Shown: positions 1-8,224 of the stretch, piece by piece | Position numbering within the stretch: the first letter of the stretch is position 1 | Layout of the letters: each line of letters begins with the position of its first letter | Assembly (NCBI GenBank): GCA_020054065.1 | Contig: JAGVLX010000006.1 | Location: forward strand, 1 to 45,984 | Reading direction: 5' to 3' | Length of the DNA stretch: 45,984 nucleotides | Origin: Parachlamydiales bacterium | GTDB lineage: Bacteria > Chlamydiota > Chlamydiia > Chlamydiales > JAEYWL01 | Program-made: the position numbers and the translations under genes | Notes under the pieces: generated by a model | The model's database searches: none | What the model saw: the letters and a program-made list of their open reading frames with translations, nothing else | What the model was told of the DNA's origin: nothing

Positions 1-55
1 CAGAGACACTAAGAAATCTCTTCGTGTCTCTGTGCCTTCGTGCCTCTGTGTTGAA
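1..55. repeat. Arm of 9-nt-period intergenic repeat (CAGAGACAC type)
   Basis: The window opens inside an intergenic repeat. CAGAGACAC (1-9) is inverted perfectly as GTGTCTCTG (24-32), followed by another degenerate copy up to about 52. The same word type reappears near 35230 and at the extreme right end (45966-45984). Bases 56-181 hold no gene that I can see. Confidence 0.6.
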
Positions 56-181
56 TTTTTCTTCTAGTTATTTACCGATAGAGGGCCATAGAGGACCTGT
101 TTCGCTCTTCTTAATCATTAGACCCGAAAAACACCTGGAATCGGATCGGGCAAGGGCAGGGGTACGGAGTAAGTAAGACGT

Positions 182-2254
182 CTATGCTTTCTCGGTTTCG
201 GGATCGGTTTTAAATAGCTTTAATGTCACAGGTATTGTTTCATTTTGAAAGTGATGCACAGTCGTGATTGTCACGGTCCCAAATAGCGGGTGAATGGTGA
301 TGGTCTCATTCAGCTTCGGCTGTTGATAGGTTTCCACTGCTTCTGTAGCGGCTAATTTAACTTTCGACAATTCCGGGAAATCGTCTTCTATAAACCGCTT
401 TTCGACGACTCGAGTCAGAATATCATTGTCTTTCATCAGCTGCATGCAGTCATGATATAAAACTCCTTTGCTATCCACACAGCGCGTGATCATCCCGCGG
501 TACTTATCTTTGCCTATCGTCATTTCAGCCGGAATCACATACAGAACATCATCTCGATTGGATGTTCGATTTTTCCAAGTCGTCTTGATCGCATAATCCA
601 TGAAATCGTTAACAGTCGGACTCAGCAAATGGAATAGATGAATGCGCAGATGTTCCCGAATGGGGACATGCTCATATTCCGGAAAGGGTTTACCGGTTAA
701 TTGTTCCCCAAGGGGGTGTCGATGCCATCTGAGCACCCGGGCATGCTTAATGGGGTTAAATAAAGGGGCTTTGGGTTGCGTCATGACAGGCGGAGGGGGT
801 GCCTGAATTGCCTGCTGAACCGGTTGCTGAGGTCTATAGTGAGGACGACTGCGGCGATGCTTCCTGCCTGTCGGTTGAGCCTGCGGTACTGGAGTGGACG
901 GCACAGATTTCGGTTGTTCCGCGGGCTCCTTCACTTCGCTGGCGTTGCGGTCAAAACAGAGATTTAAATACGCCTCAAGGTTGGGAAGCGGCTGATCATA
1001 GATTTTGATGTCAAAACATTCGCCTTGCTCTTGAGGTTTGTGGAACAGCGACCTTTTGTAGGGGGCCACTTTCAACGAGCTTCCCATCCGGTCTAAGGCA
1101 ACTCTAAAGAACGCGCGTTGATCTGCCCTTCGCTTCGCCCAAAAGCCATCTAGGCGCTGATGCAGTTGGTATACGGAAGGATCGATGTTCGTTCCTTCAT
1201 CGATCATTTTATTATATTGCTGACGTTTGATTTCAATGCCCATCAGGGTCATCAGCACCGAGTAATACGGAGTGATCAGTTTTGTGTGAGCGGTGTATTT
1301 ATCGAGACTGATGTCTTTGCTTGCGCTAAATTGATGAAAAAGTTCCCATAGATTGCGTGTGGAGTGGATCATGACATAATACATGGATTCATAGCGCATG
1401 AAACGCAAGTGGGTTTCGATCGTGTCTTTTAAATTTGCATTTTCCGTTTGTGCGTAGACTTTCTGCATCAATTGTTCACACTGGCCGATCTTTTTGGCGA
1501 CCGCCAGGTTGGATTTGACATTGACTAAGTAATTCGTCCATTTCGCACGTGTGACATATTGTTCGTACTGCAGACGATAAGCCCATTCTTCTTCACAAGA
1601 CTCATCAGCTTGAACTTTGCAGAGGACAACAGAATCGATCCGGTTCAGATGCAAGACTCCGCTTGTTTTTTCATAGGCATGCTTCTCCAAATCAAAAGTA
1701 ATCAGACTAGTTTCTGTTTCATAGATATGGGCGTGAAAGAATTTTTCTTCCAATTGCAGATAGGTTAAAATGCGCTGATAGGCTTGAAGCTTTTCTTCAG
1801 GGGTTTTCGCGCAAACTTTGGTTAAGTACTGCTCTAGCCGGGCGTCGGGTGGGAGGTTAAAGCTCTCTTCAACTTCCGTAAGCATTTCTTCAAATTGCGC
1901 GCCCGAAATCGATGGCGGAGGGGGAACGAGCTGCAATAAGGGGTTTTTCGGTTTTGGCGGAACCCTTGTCATCTGAAGCAAGGTTTCGATGTCCATGCGT
2001 TCTTTGGGCCTCAACCGCTCTTTCGGGATAAAGCGTTGAACACGGTGGGTGAATTCTTTAACATTTGGATAGGTATAATCCGGGAAGTTAATCACACGAT
2101 CCGTAATGCGATTGATTTTGGTCAGCGTCAGCTTTTTGTGCTCAGGAATGCCTAGCCAATACTTAAGCTGCGACTCGGTTTCTATTTTTTCGAGCTCAAT
2201 GGTGCATTCTCTAAAACTATCGAGCGTACAAAAAGGGTATATTTTTGGTTCCAT
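182..2254 (-). CDS. Unrecognised 690-aa protein with proline-rich basic linker
   Basis: I do not recognise this protein. It has no signal peptide and no obvious membrane segment, so it is probably cytosolic or exported by a non-Sec route. Residues 1-430 are mostly charged and helix-prone. Residues about 445-505 form a low-complexity linker rich in Pro, Gln and basic residues (RKHRRSRPHYR, then PPPP). A compact C-terminal part of about 180 residues follows and is probably a separate domain. The start is ATG preceded by AGGAT. A possible promoter with a good -10 (TATAAT, minus strand, 2297-2292) but weak -35 lies about 40 bases upstream. It is divergent from pheT. A chlamydia-specific hypothetical is likely; the two-domain layout with a disordered basic linker would also fit a secreted or nucleic-acid-binding protein, but nothing proves that. 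Confidence 0.8.
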   Translation of the reverse strand: MEPKIYPFCTLDSFRECTIELEKIETESQLKYWLGIPEHKKLTLTKINRITDRVINFPDYTYPNVKEFTHRVQRFIPKERLRPKERMDIETLLQMTRVPPKPKNPLLQLVPPPPSISGAQFEEMLTEVEESFNLPPDARLEQYLTKVCAKTPEEKLQAYQRILTYLQLEEKFFHAHIYETETSLITFDLEKHAYEKTSGVLHLNRIDSVVLCKVQADESCEEEWAYRLQYEQYVTRAKWTNYLVNVKSNLAVAKKIGQCEQLMQKVYAQTENANLKDTIETHLRFMRYESMYYVMIHSTRNLWELFHQFSASKDISLDKYTAHTKLITPYYSVLMTLMGIEIKRQQYNKMIDEGTNIDPSVYQLHQRLDGFWAKRRADQRAFFRVALDRMGSSLKVAPYKRSLFHKPQEQGECFDIKIYDQPLPNLEAYLNLCFDRNASEVKEPAEQPKSVPSTPVPQAQPTGRKHRRSRPHYRPQQPVQQAIQAPPPPVMTQPKAPLFNPIKHARVLRWHRHPLGEQLTGKPFPEYEHVPIREHLRIHLFHLLSPTVNDFMDYAIKTTWKNRTSNRDDVLYVIPAEMTIGKDKYRGMITRCVDSKGVLYHDCMQLMKDNDILTRVVEKRFIEDDFPELSKVKLAATEAVETYQQPKLNETITIHPLFGTVTITTVHHFQNETIPVTLKLFKTDPETEKA

Positions 2255-2345
2255 TATTAATCCTGGATATTAAATATTTTATAATGTGTAGATTATAGTG
2301 AAATAAATAATTAAAACATAACTTAAAATAATTGCTAACTGATTC

Positions 2346-2464
2346 AACCACTGAGGCAGTGAGCACGCTGAGAAAAAGTGAGAGGGAGAGTCAGGCTCTC
2401 AGAATGATCATTTTTCTCCATTTCCCTCATATTGACTCTGTGATCTCAGTGACTCAGTGGTTTC
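2346..2464. repeat. Imperfect inverted repeat in the divergent pheT gap
   Basis: The gap 2255-2577 has no gene. Its left part (2255-2330) is AT-rich promoter-like sequence for the minus gene. The centre holds an imperfect inverted repeat: AACCACTGAGGCAGTGAG near 2346-2364 pairs with the complement of CTCAGTGACTCAGTGGTT near 2445-2463. The words have the 9-nt CACTGAG periodicity seen elsewhere in the window. It lies between two divergent start codons, so it is not simply a terminator. The right part (2490-2577) is AT-rich and should carry the pheT promoter, but I see no convincing hexamer pair. Confidence 0.7.
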
Positions 2465-2577
2465 AATATCGGTTTTTTGCTCGTAGCGTTTTTCGATTGA
2501 ACTTCTCCTCTTGTTTTGCTAGCCTTTTGCTCTATAACTTAAGTCATCCCTTAAATTTTTTATATTATTGAATCCCT

Positions 2578-4980
2578 ATGAGAGCTCCATTAGCCTGGCT
2601 AAAACAACTAATCCCGATTGAACAACCACCGCTTGAAATCGCCAAAATGCTGACCATGCTTGGCCTAGAAGTGGAGGCGATCGAAGAGATCAAACCTGCA
2701 TTCGAAGGAGTGATTGTCGGCAAAGTGATCGCCACAGAGCGGCATCCGAATGCTGACAGTTTGGTTTTAGCGTCGGTATCTGATGGCAAGGAGATCTTTC
2801 AAGTCGTATGCGGGGCACCCAACTGCCGCGAAGGATTGAAAACTGCGTTCGCTCCCGTTGGCGCCAGCGTCTTGGGCGATGATGGAAAAATGGACAAGAT
2901 CAAACGAGCTAAGATCCGCGGGATTGAATCGTTTGGGATGCTGTGTTCCGGCAAAGAGCTGCACCTATCGGATGAGAGCGAGGGGATTCTCGAATTGGAT
3001 GACGCCATTGCGGAAGGATCCGACTTTGCGGGACTCTGTCGGGAAACGGTTTTTGAAATTGGCCTCACACCTAACCTAGGGCATTGTTCTAACATGGTCG
3101 GCGTCGCGCGCGAACTGGCTGCCGCAGGTGGATTAAAAGTCAGCAAGCCTGAGCCTGAAGTGAAAGAGGATGCTGCGCTAAAAGTGAAAGAGTTAGCCAC
3201 CGTTCGCGTTGACGATCCGGAGTTATGTCCCCGTTATACGGCACGAGTGATCCAGGGGGTGAAAATCGGGCCATCTCCTCAGTGGTTGCAAAGCCGACTT
3301 GAATTATGTGGTGTTCGAAGCATTAATAATGTGGTGGATGCCACCAACTATGTGTTGTTGGAATTGGGCCAGCCGCTGCACGCGTTTGATTACGATCAGC
3401 TCGCTGGACATGAAATCATCGTGCGCAAAGCCAAGGAAGGGGAAAAAATCACGCTGTTAGATGGAAAAGAGCGTGTTTTAAATTCCGAAAATCTCGTGAT
3501 CGCCGACCAAAAAGAAGCGGTGGCCCTAGCGGGAATTATGGGTGGTTCCGCAAAAGAGGTGTCAGATAAGACAGTCAATGTATTGTTGGAGTCTGCTTAT
3601 TTCAATCCACGTAATATCCGTCGCTCCAGCAAGAAATTAGGGATTCAGACGGATGCTTCAAAACGTTATGAGCGGGGGGCTGATCCGAATCTGCTCATCA
3701 CTGCATTAGACCGCGCAACAGAATTAATTTTACAAATCGCCGGAGGAAAAGCGGCGTCTGGCGTGATTGAAGTGACGTCAGGGCCTTTTCCGGAAAAAGT
3801 GATCCGTTGCCGTGTCAAACGTGTAGATGAGCTGTTAGGTGTGCCCCTAAGTGGCGGCGAGATTGAAACAATTTTCCAACGGCTCGGATTCGAATGCAAA
3901 GCGCATGGGCAAGATGAGATCCAGGTCACCGTTCCCACTTACCGTGCTGACATTACAGCGGAAGTGGATTTGATTGAAGAGGTAGCGCGGATCTATGGCT
4001 ACCATAACATTATGGCCAAGGAAACCCGTTTTGAAACCTCCACGATGCCAAGTTCGCCGATCTTCTTGTTCGAGCGGGAAGTGCGCAACCGTTTAATTGC
4101 CGAAGGGCTTCAAGAATTTGAAACCTGCGATCTCATTGGGCCTACTTCACTCGCGTATTTGCAGAAGGGCACCATCCGCGAGGAAACCCTCGTCAAGGTG
4201 ATGAATCCGACTTCGATCGAGCAGTCGGTTTTGCGTCCCTCCCTATTACCTGGACTGCTGGAGTTATTAAAGTACAACTTTGACCACGAGAACCATGACA
4301 TCAGCGGATTCGAAGTGGGACGCATTCACTTGAAGGAAGGGGATCAGTATAAGGAACAGTCGGTAGCTGGAGTCATTTTATCCGGTAAATCACGCCAGCC
4401 GCATTGGGACGTCAAACCTGCTGATGACGATTTCTATGATCTGAAAGGAATTATCGAAAATATCTTTCAAGAGCTAGGAATTGAACAGCTGCATTTTGAG
4501 CCTAGCCACCTCAACATTTTCCATTCTGGACGGCAAGCTTCGATCATTATCAATCAGATCACTGTCGGATCGCTGGGAGAAATTCATCCTGCGTTAGTGC
4601 GCAAGCTGGATGTCCCGCAACGAATTTATTATGCGGAATTTAATCTGCACGATCTGATTCCGTTGCGCCGCCTTGTTCAAAAAATGGTTCCGCTGCCAAT
4701 CTATCCGGCTTCGGAGCGCGATTGGACGATTACGTTGAAAGAAGAGACTACCTTAAATGAAATCCAGGGGGTATTGTCCAAAATTAAATCGACCATTTTG
4801 GAGAAAGTCACCTTGCTGGATATCTATCGCAGCGATCGTTTAGGAAAAGAGAAAAAAAATGTCACTCTTCACTTTGTATACCGGGATCCGCAAAAAACAT
4901 TATCCCAGGAAGAAGTGGACGCAGAACACGCGCACGTCACTCAACAAGCCCTGCAATTATTAGGAAAACAAGTCATTTGA
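2578..4980 (+). CDS. pheT: Phenylalanine--tRNA ligase beta subunit
   Basis: This is the large subunit of the cytoplasmic alpha2beta2 phenylalanyl-tRNA synthetase, which charges tRNA-Phe. At 800 aa it has the usual bacterial length. In order: an N-terminal tRNA-binding OB fold (about residues 40-150, with GVIVGKV...HPNADSL and VCGAPNCREG), the B3/B4 editing region (about 210-390), the B5 domain (about 400-475, PTYRADITAEVDLIEE), the synthetase-like core (about 490-690), and a C-terminal ferredoxin-fold anticodon-binding domain (about 705-800, YPASERDWTITL). The start is the ATG at 2578, giving the typical MRAPLAWLKQLI opening; there is no strong Shine-Dalgarno. pheS is not in the window, so the two subunits are encoded apart, as in chlamydiae. 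The lipoprotein gene follows 26 bases downstream. Confidence 0.97.
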   Translation: MRAPLAWLKQLIPIEQPPLEIAKMLTMLGLEVEAIEEIKPAFEGVIVGKVIATERHPNADSLVLASVSDGKEIFQVVCGAPNCREGLKTAFAPVGASVLGDDGKMDKIKRAKIRGIESFGMLCSGKELHLSDESEGILELDDAIAEGSDFAGLCRETVFEIGLTPNLGHCSNMVGVARELAAAGGLKVSKPEPEVKEDAALKVKELATVRVDDPELCPRYTARVIQGVKIGPSPQWLQSRLELCGVRSINNVVDATNYVLLELGQPLHAFDYDQLAGHEIIVRKAKEGEKITLLDGKERVLNSENLVIADQKEAVALAGIMGGSAKEVSDKTVNVLLESAYFNPRNIRRSSKKLGIQTDASKRYERGADPNLLITALDRATELILQIAGGKAASGVIEVTSGPFPEKVIRCRVKRVDELLGVPLSGGEIETIFQRLGFECKAHGQDEIQVTVPTYRADITAEVDLIEEVARIYGYHNIMAKETRFETSTMPSSPIFLFEREVRNRLIAEGLQEFETCDLIGPTSLAYLQKGTIREETLVKVMNPTSIEQSVLRPSLLPGLLELLKYNFDHENHDISGFEVGRIHLKEGDQYKEQSVAGVILSGKSRQPHWDVKPADDDFYDLKGIIENIFQELGIEQLHFEPSHLNIFHSGRQASIIINQITVGSLGEIHPALVRKLDVPQRIYYAEFNLHDLIPLRRLVQKMVPLPIYPASERDWTITLKEETTLNEIQGVLSKIKSTILEKVTLLDIYRSDRLGKEKKNVTLHFVYRDPQKTLSQEEVDAEHAHVTQQALQLLGKQVI

Positions 4981-5006
4981 ACCTCGTCAACTCATAAGGT
5001 GCCTTT

Positions 5007-5963
5007 ATGAAAAAACGTTCTTTCTTCTTGCTGCTCGCTTTACTCGCTGCATCAACGGCCTGCAGCCGCCGCTGTGATAATGATGTTGTCTGCGAAAGGT
5101 ATATCCACCGCTATGGAGTAGAGGTTCAGCCGGATGACTGGGCACAACGAGGTCAAGACGGGCAGGTGATCTCCACTCTATCCACCGGGGAAATGGTCAC
5201 CACTTCTTATGCCGCTGGAGAGCTGCATGGAGATACTTACTATACCTACCCACATAGCGACACAGTCCAAAAAGTCCAATCGTATGACAAAGGTCAGCTA
5301 GTCCGTGAAGTGGATCATAACAATTTTGGACAGCCCCGGTCTGAAAAAACTTATCATACATCCACGTCGTACACCGAAAAATCGTTTTATGATAACGGAG
5401 CGCCCCAAGCCGTCGAAGAGTATGCGGATGGAGAGTTGAAGCAGGGGACTTACTACACGATCAATAACCAGCTCGAATCCCGCGTCGAAAATGGCAAAGG
5501 CACCCGGTTCGAGCGCGATGCGTTTGGGACCTTAGAAGCCACTTACCTCATGGAAAATGGTCGCACAAAACTCAAGAAAACTTTCTATCCAAGCGGTGCG
5601 CCGCATTCGAACATCCCTTATGTTAACGGCAAGATTGAAGGGGAGGTCAAAACCTTCCTGCCAACCGGTGAGCCGGAATCTGTAGATATTTATACAGCCG
5701 GGATCCTCAACGGAACTTCCATCGAGTTTAGAAATGGCGAGAAGTTCTCAGAAATTCCTTATGTGCAAGGTGTTAAAGAAGGGGTGGAGAAACATTATCG
5801 GGATGGCATGACTGTGGTCGAGGAAATTTCTTGGAGCGGCGGGTTACTCCATGGTCCAAGCACCAGTTATGTGGGTGACACAAACACCACGCAATGGTAT
5901 TACAAAAATAAACCAGTGACCAAAACCAACTTTGACCAACTGACCCGCCAAAACAAGTTGTAA
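5007..5963 (+). CDS. Lipoprotein with YwqK/MORN-type repeats
   Basis: A 318-aa predicted lipoprotein. The N-terminus has a basic start (MKKR), a hydrophobic stretch and a lipobox ending S-T-A-C, so Cys19 would be the lipidated residue. The mature part is a string of MORN-variant (YwqK-like) repeats of about 20-25 residues with the pattern xYxxGxxxGxxxxYxxG, for example YAAGELHGDTYYTY, YDNGAPQAVEEYADG and YVNGKIEGEVKTF. Such repeats form beta-hairpin stacks; their biochemical role is unknown. Position directly after pheT matches the order I recall for Chlamydia CT475-CT476, which supports orthology to CT476. AAGGTG precedes the start. Co-transcription with pheT is likely from the short gap. 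Confidence 0.85.
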   Translation: MKKRSFFLLLALLAASTACSRRCDNDVVCERYIHRYGVEVQPDDWAQRGQDGQVISTLSTGEMVTTSYAAGELHGDTYYTYPHSDTVQKVQSYDKGQLVREVDHNNFGQPRSEKTYHTSTSYTEKSFYDNGAPQAVEEYADGELKQGTYYTINNQLESRVENGKGTRFERDAFGTLEATYLMENGRTKLKKTFYPSGAPHSNIPYVNGKIEGEVKTFLPTGEPESVDIYTAGILNGTSIEFRNGEKFSEIPYVQGVKEGVEKHYRDGMTVVEEISWSGGLLHGPSTSYVGDTNTTQWYYKNKPVTKTNFDQLTRQNKL

Positions 5964-5982
5964 ACTGACAGAATAAATTAAC

Positions 5983-6150
5983 AGGATAAGCAGGATATTA
6001 AAAAAAATAACAAGGATAACCAGGATGACCAAGATAGGAAATTGGATAATTACCTAATCATTTTCTATCCTGGTTATCTTGGTCATCCCTGCTTTGTATC
6101 TATTTATCCTGCCTATCCTGCCGCGTAGCGATCCTGCTTATCTTGTTTGG
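5983..6150. repeat. Inverted repeat of GGATAACCAGGATGACC units
   Basis: The gap between the lipoprotein and the next gene is filled by 9-nt-period words. Left arm words are AGGATAAGC, AGGATATTA, AGGATAACC, AGGATGACC and AAGATAGG (5983-6040). The right arm carries their complements (TATCCTGG, TTATCTTGG, TCATCCCTG, TTATCCTGC; 6064-6148). Pairing is imperfect, with permuted units. It separates two tandem plus-strand genes. The last units run to within about 20 bases of the next ATG. Confidence 0.85.
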
Positions 6151-6167
6151 ATTTTTGTGAGTATAGT

Positions 6168-6716
6168 ATGGCCGATTACTTTGCTGACTACTACTGGAAA
6201 AAAGGCGTCCCGCAAGGGATCGGCCTCTGTGACCCTGTTAAGGGCATTTCGTATAAAATCGTCACCGATCCTTATCATAAGCGCTACACTATCGAAATTT
6301 ATGAAAGCGGCGTCTTTTTTGAGTTAGCTTATGATTCGTTTCTGCTGGACTTTCGAAAATTAACCCCTGTCGAACAGACCGCCTGGCAGCGCGAAGCGAT
6401 TCACACCACGCCGGACGAAACCACAAATGTCATCCGCAATATCGATGACCGCATCATTGTGATTGAAACCATCCGCTACGTTGATCACCTTTCTCGAGAG
6501 TGCATCATCCACTCGCCTCATCAAGTCCTGCTGGCTAAACAAGTGATGTTTTACGAAAAGCTGCAAGATCCGTTCAACGGGGTGATTTTATACGACCGCT
6601 ACGACAAACCGGTCATGGTGAAGGTGTATAGCCTAGACGAAAAAGGGGAGTTTGCCGAGTTGTTGGAAGAGTATCGGGATATGAGCAAACTCCCTGCTAA
6701 ATTCGGTGGAAAATAA
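6168..6716 (+). CDS. Conserved-looking protein of unknown function
   Basis: A 182-aa soluble protein that I do not recognise. I chose the ATG at 6168 (MADYFADYYW) over a TTG at 6147 because the latter lies in the repeat array. The protein has no signal peptide or membrane segment. It is rich in aromatic and acidic residues, with alternating short beta-type stretches such as YTIEIYESGVFFELAY and GVILYDRYDKPVMVKVY, suggesting a small beta-rich fold. Its stop codon shares one base with the ATG of the ferredoxin gene (TAATG), so the two are translationally coupled and may belong to one process. No function can be assigned. Confidence 0.75.
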   Translation: MADYFADYYWKKGVPQGIGLCDPVKGISYKIVTDPYHKRYTIEIYESGVFFELAYDSFLLDFRKLTPVEQTAWQREAIHTTPDETTNVIRNIDDRIIVIETIRYVDHLSRECIIHSPHQVLLAKQVMFYEKLQDPFNGVILYDRYDKPVMVKVYSLDEKGEFAELLEEYRDMSKLPAKFGGK

Positions 6717-7033
6717 TGCCCCGTGTGAACTTCCCTGAAGAAGGGATGCAAGCCTCAGTTCCCAGCGGAAGCGACCTTCAAGAAATAGCCCAAAAACACC
6801 CGCATCTCCCTTTTAAATTCGGCTGCCGCCAAGGGCAATGCGGGGTCTGTGCCCTCAAGGTGCTTGAAGGGATGGAAAACCTCACTCAACGCTCGGAAAA
6901 CGAGCTAAAAACTCTCCAAAGCAAACAGCTCGACCTCACCCACCGCCTCGCTTGCCAGTGCGCTTTAAATGGCGACGTGTCTCTTGCTAGATGTTGTGTA
7001 AGTAACCACAGAGCCACTGAGATCACTGAGTAA
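6716..7033 (+). CDS. 2Fe-2S ferredoxin
   Basis: A 105-aa plant/mitochondrial-type ferredoxin carrying a [2Fe-2S] cluster for one-electron transfer in the cytoplasm. The cluster motif is clear: C37, C42 and C45 in GCRQGQCGVC, and C80 in RLACQ as the fourth ligand; three more cysteines (C82, C93, C94) follow. Length is typical. Translation is coupled to the upstream unknown gene (TAATG). Oddity: the last dozen residues (NHRATEITE and the stop) are encoded by the left arm of the intergenic repeat at 7009-7104, so the natural C-terminus was probably replaced or extended by the repeat. Partner enzymes are not evident here. Confidence 0.93.
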   Translation: MPRVNFPEEGMQASVPSGSDLQEIAQKHPHLPFKFGCRQGQCGVCALKVLEGMENLTQRSENELKTLQSKQLDLTHRLACQCALNGDVSLARCCVSNHRATEITE

Positions 7034-7104
7034 ATATTGAGAAGATTTATGAAATTTAGTTGCTTAACACTCCAGTCTCAGTTTTCTCACTGATCTCAGT
7101 GGTT
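7009..7104. repeat. Inverted repeat of CACTGAG units overlapping the ferredoxin 3' end
   Basis: Left arm CCACTGAGATCACTGAG (7019-7035) pairs with CTCACTGATCTCAGTGG (7086-7102), with about 50 bases between arms. The left arm is inside the ferredoxin reading frame and contains its stop codon. There is no U-run after the right arm, so it does not look like a classical intrinsic terminator. Confidence 0.8.
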
Positions 7105-7147
7105 GCAGTAATGTTAAATTAAAATAATTTATTTGATTAAAATAAAT

Positions 7148-7175
7148 TGTTTATGGTATCATTCAAATTATAATA
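7148..7175 (+). promoter_or_regulatory. Sigma70/sigma66-type promoter for the first small helical protein
   Basis: TTGTTT (7148-7153) and a consensus TATAAT (7170-7175) are separated by 16 bases in very AT-rich DNA. Transcription would start near 7182, giving a leader of about 70 bases to the ATG at 7254. Confidence 0.6.
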
Positions 7176-7253
7176 ATTTTGATATATTTTTTATCGCTTC
7201 TTTACAAACTCGTTGTTAAATAGATATTAATTAAAGCACGCGAGGAGGAGCTT

Positions 7254-7448
7254 ATGACCAAAGCGCAGCTACTAAAGAAAATTGCAAGATTGGAATCCAT
7301 TCAAGATCAGCTCGTTGCAGAGCTTCAAACGCTGGATGTCATGCTTAAGGCTGTGGGTTTTGAAAACGGCTTGGCTACCATGAAAGCCGCCGCAACAGAA
7401 CTAGCATCCATGCTGGAAAAAGAAGAGCAGAATAGCGACGCAGCCTAA
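7254..7448 (+). CDS. Small helical protein, paralogue A of a four-member family
   Basis: A 64-aa protein, all helix-prone, that I do not recognise by name. It shares with three other genes in this window (at 9110, 9439 and 9788) the pattern LES..D......E....D.(L/M)(L/M)...GF..G(L/I).(T/S)(L/M)KA. The N-terminal half has heptad-like spacing (LLKKIARLESIQDQL), consistent with a short coiled coil, then a conserved GF..G turn and a second helix, followed by an acidic tail. The start is supported by GAGGAGG seven bases upstream and a good promoter. It ends convergently against the glycosyltransferase gene with a 4-base overlap. Size and architecture would suit a small adaptor, chaperone or secretion-associated protein, but that is only a guess. 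Confidence 0.85.
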   Translation: MTKAQLLKKIARLESIQDQLVAELQTLDVMLKAVGFENGLATMKAAATELASMLEKEEQNSDAA

Positions 7449-8224
7449 GGCTTATTCATCTTAGCCAAGGCTGTCTGGATATATTTCTTGCCTCTCTCTC
7501 CCACCCAATGGATAATGACAGCTCGGCCATTGAAACCATCGATCAGCCGCCAATTGTAGATGGCTGGCAGGGGATCGACCAGAATTTTTCCCTGCAACAC
7601 TAAATCCCAAAGCAGATCCTGATCGCCAATATAGTGTTTTTCTTGAAGAAGGATCTCGTTCACCCATTCGATTAAATAACGGTTCCCGTGTGCATACGGA
7701 ACCACCCCCGCATTATAAACCATTTGTCCTTCTTTGATCTTGTTTGCTTGTCTAAGCACGAGATGCGTATTTTTAGGCTCTGGTGCGAGCGCTAAACGAT
7801 CCGCATACGCATACTCGAAAATAGGAGCTAAAGAATTGTACACCTCGCAGTCTAAATCCAACCAAACCGCCTGTTTGAAGGGAGCGTGCAGCATCGCGAA
7901 CGGTTTTTTAAACCACGCCTCACGCGCAGACCACAAGTAGTTTTTTGGAAAGAGTGCTTCCCAATCGTGCACCAGCGTAGGGTCGATATGTTCCCGGCTA
8001 GAAGCGTGAAAGTGCGTAAAAGCAAAGGGAATTACCGTTCCACGTCTTTTGCACCACGCTGCCGCCGAAGAGCTCATTCCCATATCTACAAACACAACCG
8101 GAAACGCATTATGCTGTGCATAGTGGTACCACCAAAAGGGGAGCATCCACTCGGAACCGCTGTCGCTGGCGACCACCACACCTTGGGAGTGTTCCGCTGG
8201 AAATAGCCAACGAATCTCTTCCAT
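7445..8224 (-). CDS. GT-A-like glycosyltransferase, paralogue 1
   Basis: A 259-aa soluble protein related to nucleotide-sugar glycosyltransferases with a GT-A fold. The key feature is a DxD-type motif in WLDLDCEV, expected to bind Mn2+ and the nucleotide sugar, after a stretch AMLHAPFKQAVW. The N-terminus has VVVASDSGSEWMLPFWW, shared almost exactly with the adjacent paralogue. Acceptor and sugar are unknown; surface glycan or glycogen-related use cannot be told apart. It overlaps the upstream paralogue by one base (TAATG), so the two are one operon produced by tandem duplication, sitting on the strand opposite to the small helical paralogues. Confidence 0.75.
   Translation of the reverse strand: MEEIRWLFPAEHSQGVVVASDSGSEWMLPFWWYHYAQHNAFPVVFVDMGMSSSAAAWCKRRGTVIPFAFTHFHASSREHIDPTLVHDWEALFPKNYLWSAREAWFKKPFAMLHAPFKQAVWLDLDCEVYNSLAPIFEYAYADRLALAPEPKNTHLVLRQANKIKEGQMVYNAGVVPYAHGNRYLIEWVNEILLQEKHYIGDQDLLWDLVLQGKILVDPLPAIYNWRLIDGFNGRAVIIHWVGERGKKYIQTALAKMNKP

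Noticed and set aside
2332..2571. 79-codon plus-strand frame before pheT
   Set aside because: It is made of the intergenic inverted repeat and AT-rich promoter DNA, with no ribosome-binding site.
5844..6150. Hydrophobic frames in the repeat after the lipoprotein gene
   Set aside because: The hydrophobic residues (VILVILVI and similar) are a by-product of the 9-nt repeat words.
5983..6150. Possible CRISPR array
   Set aside because: Units are about 9 nt, degenerate and contiguous, with no spacers of constant length, and no cas gene is in the window.
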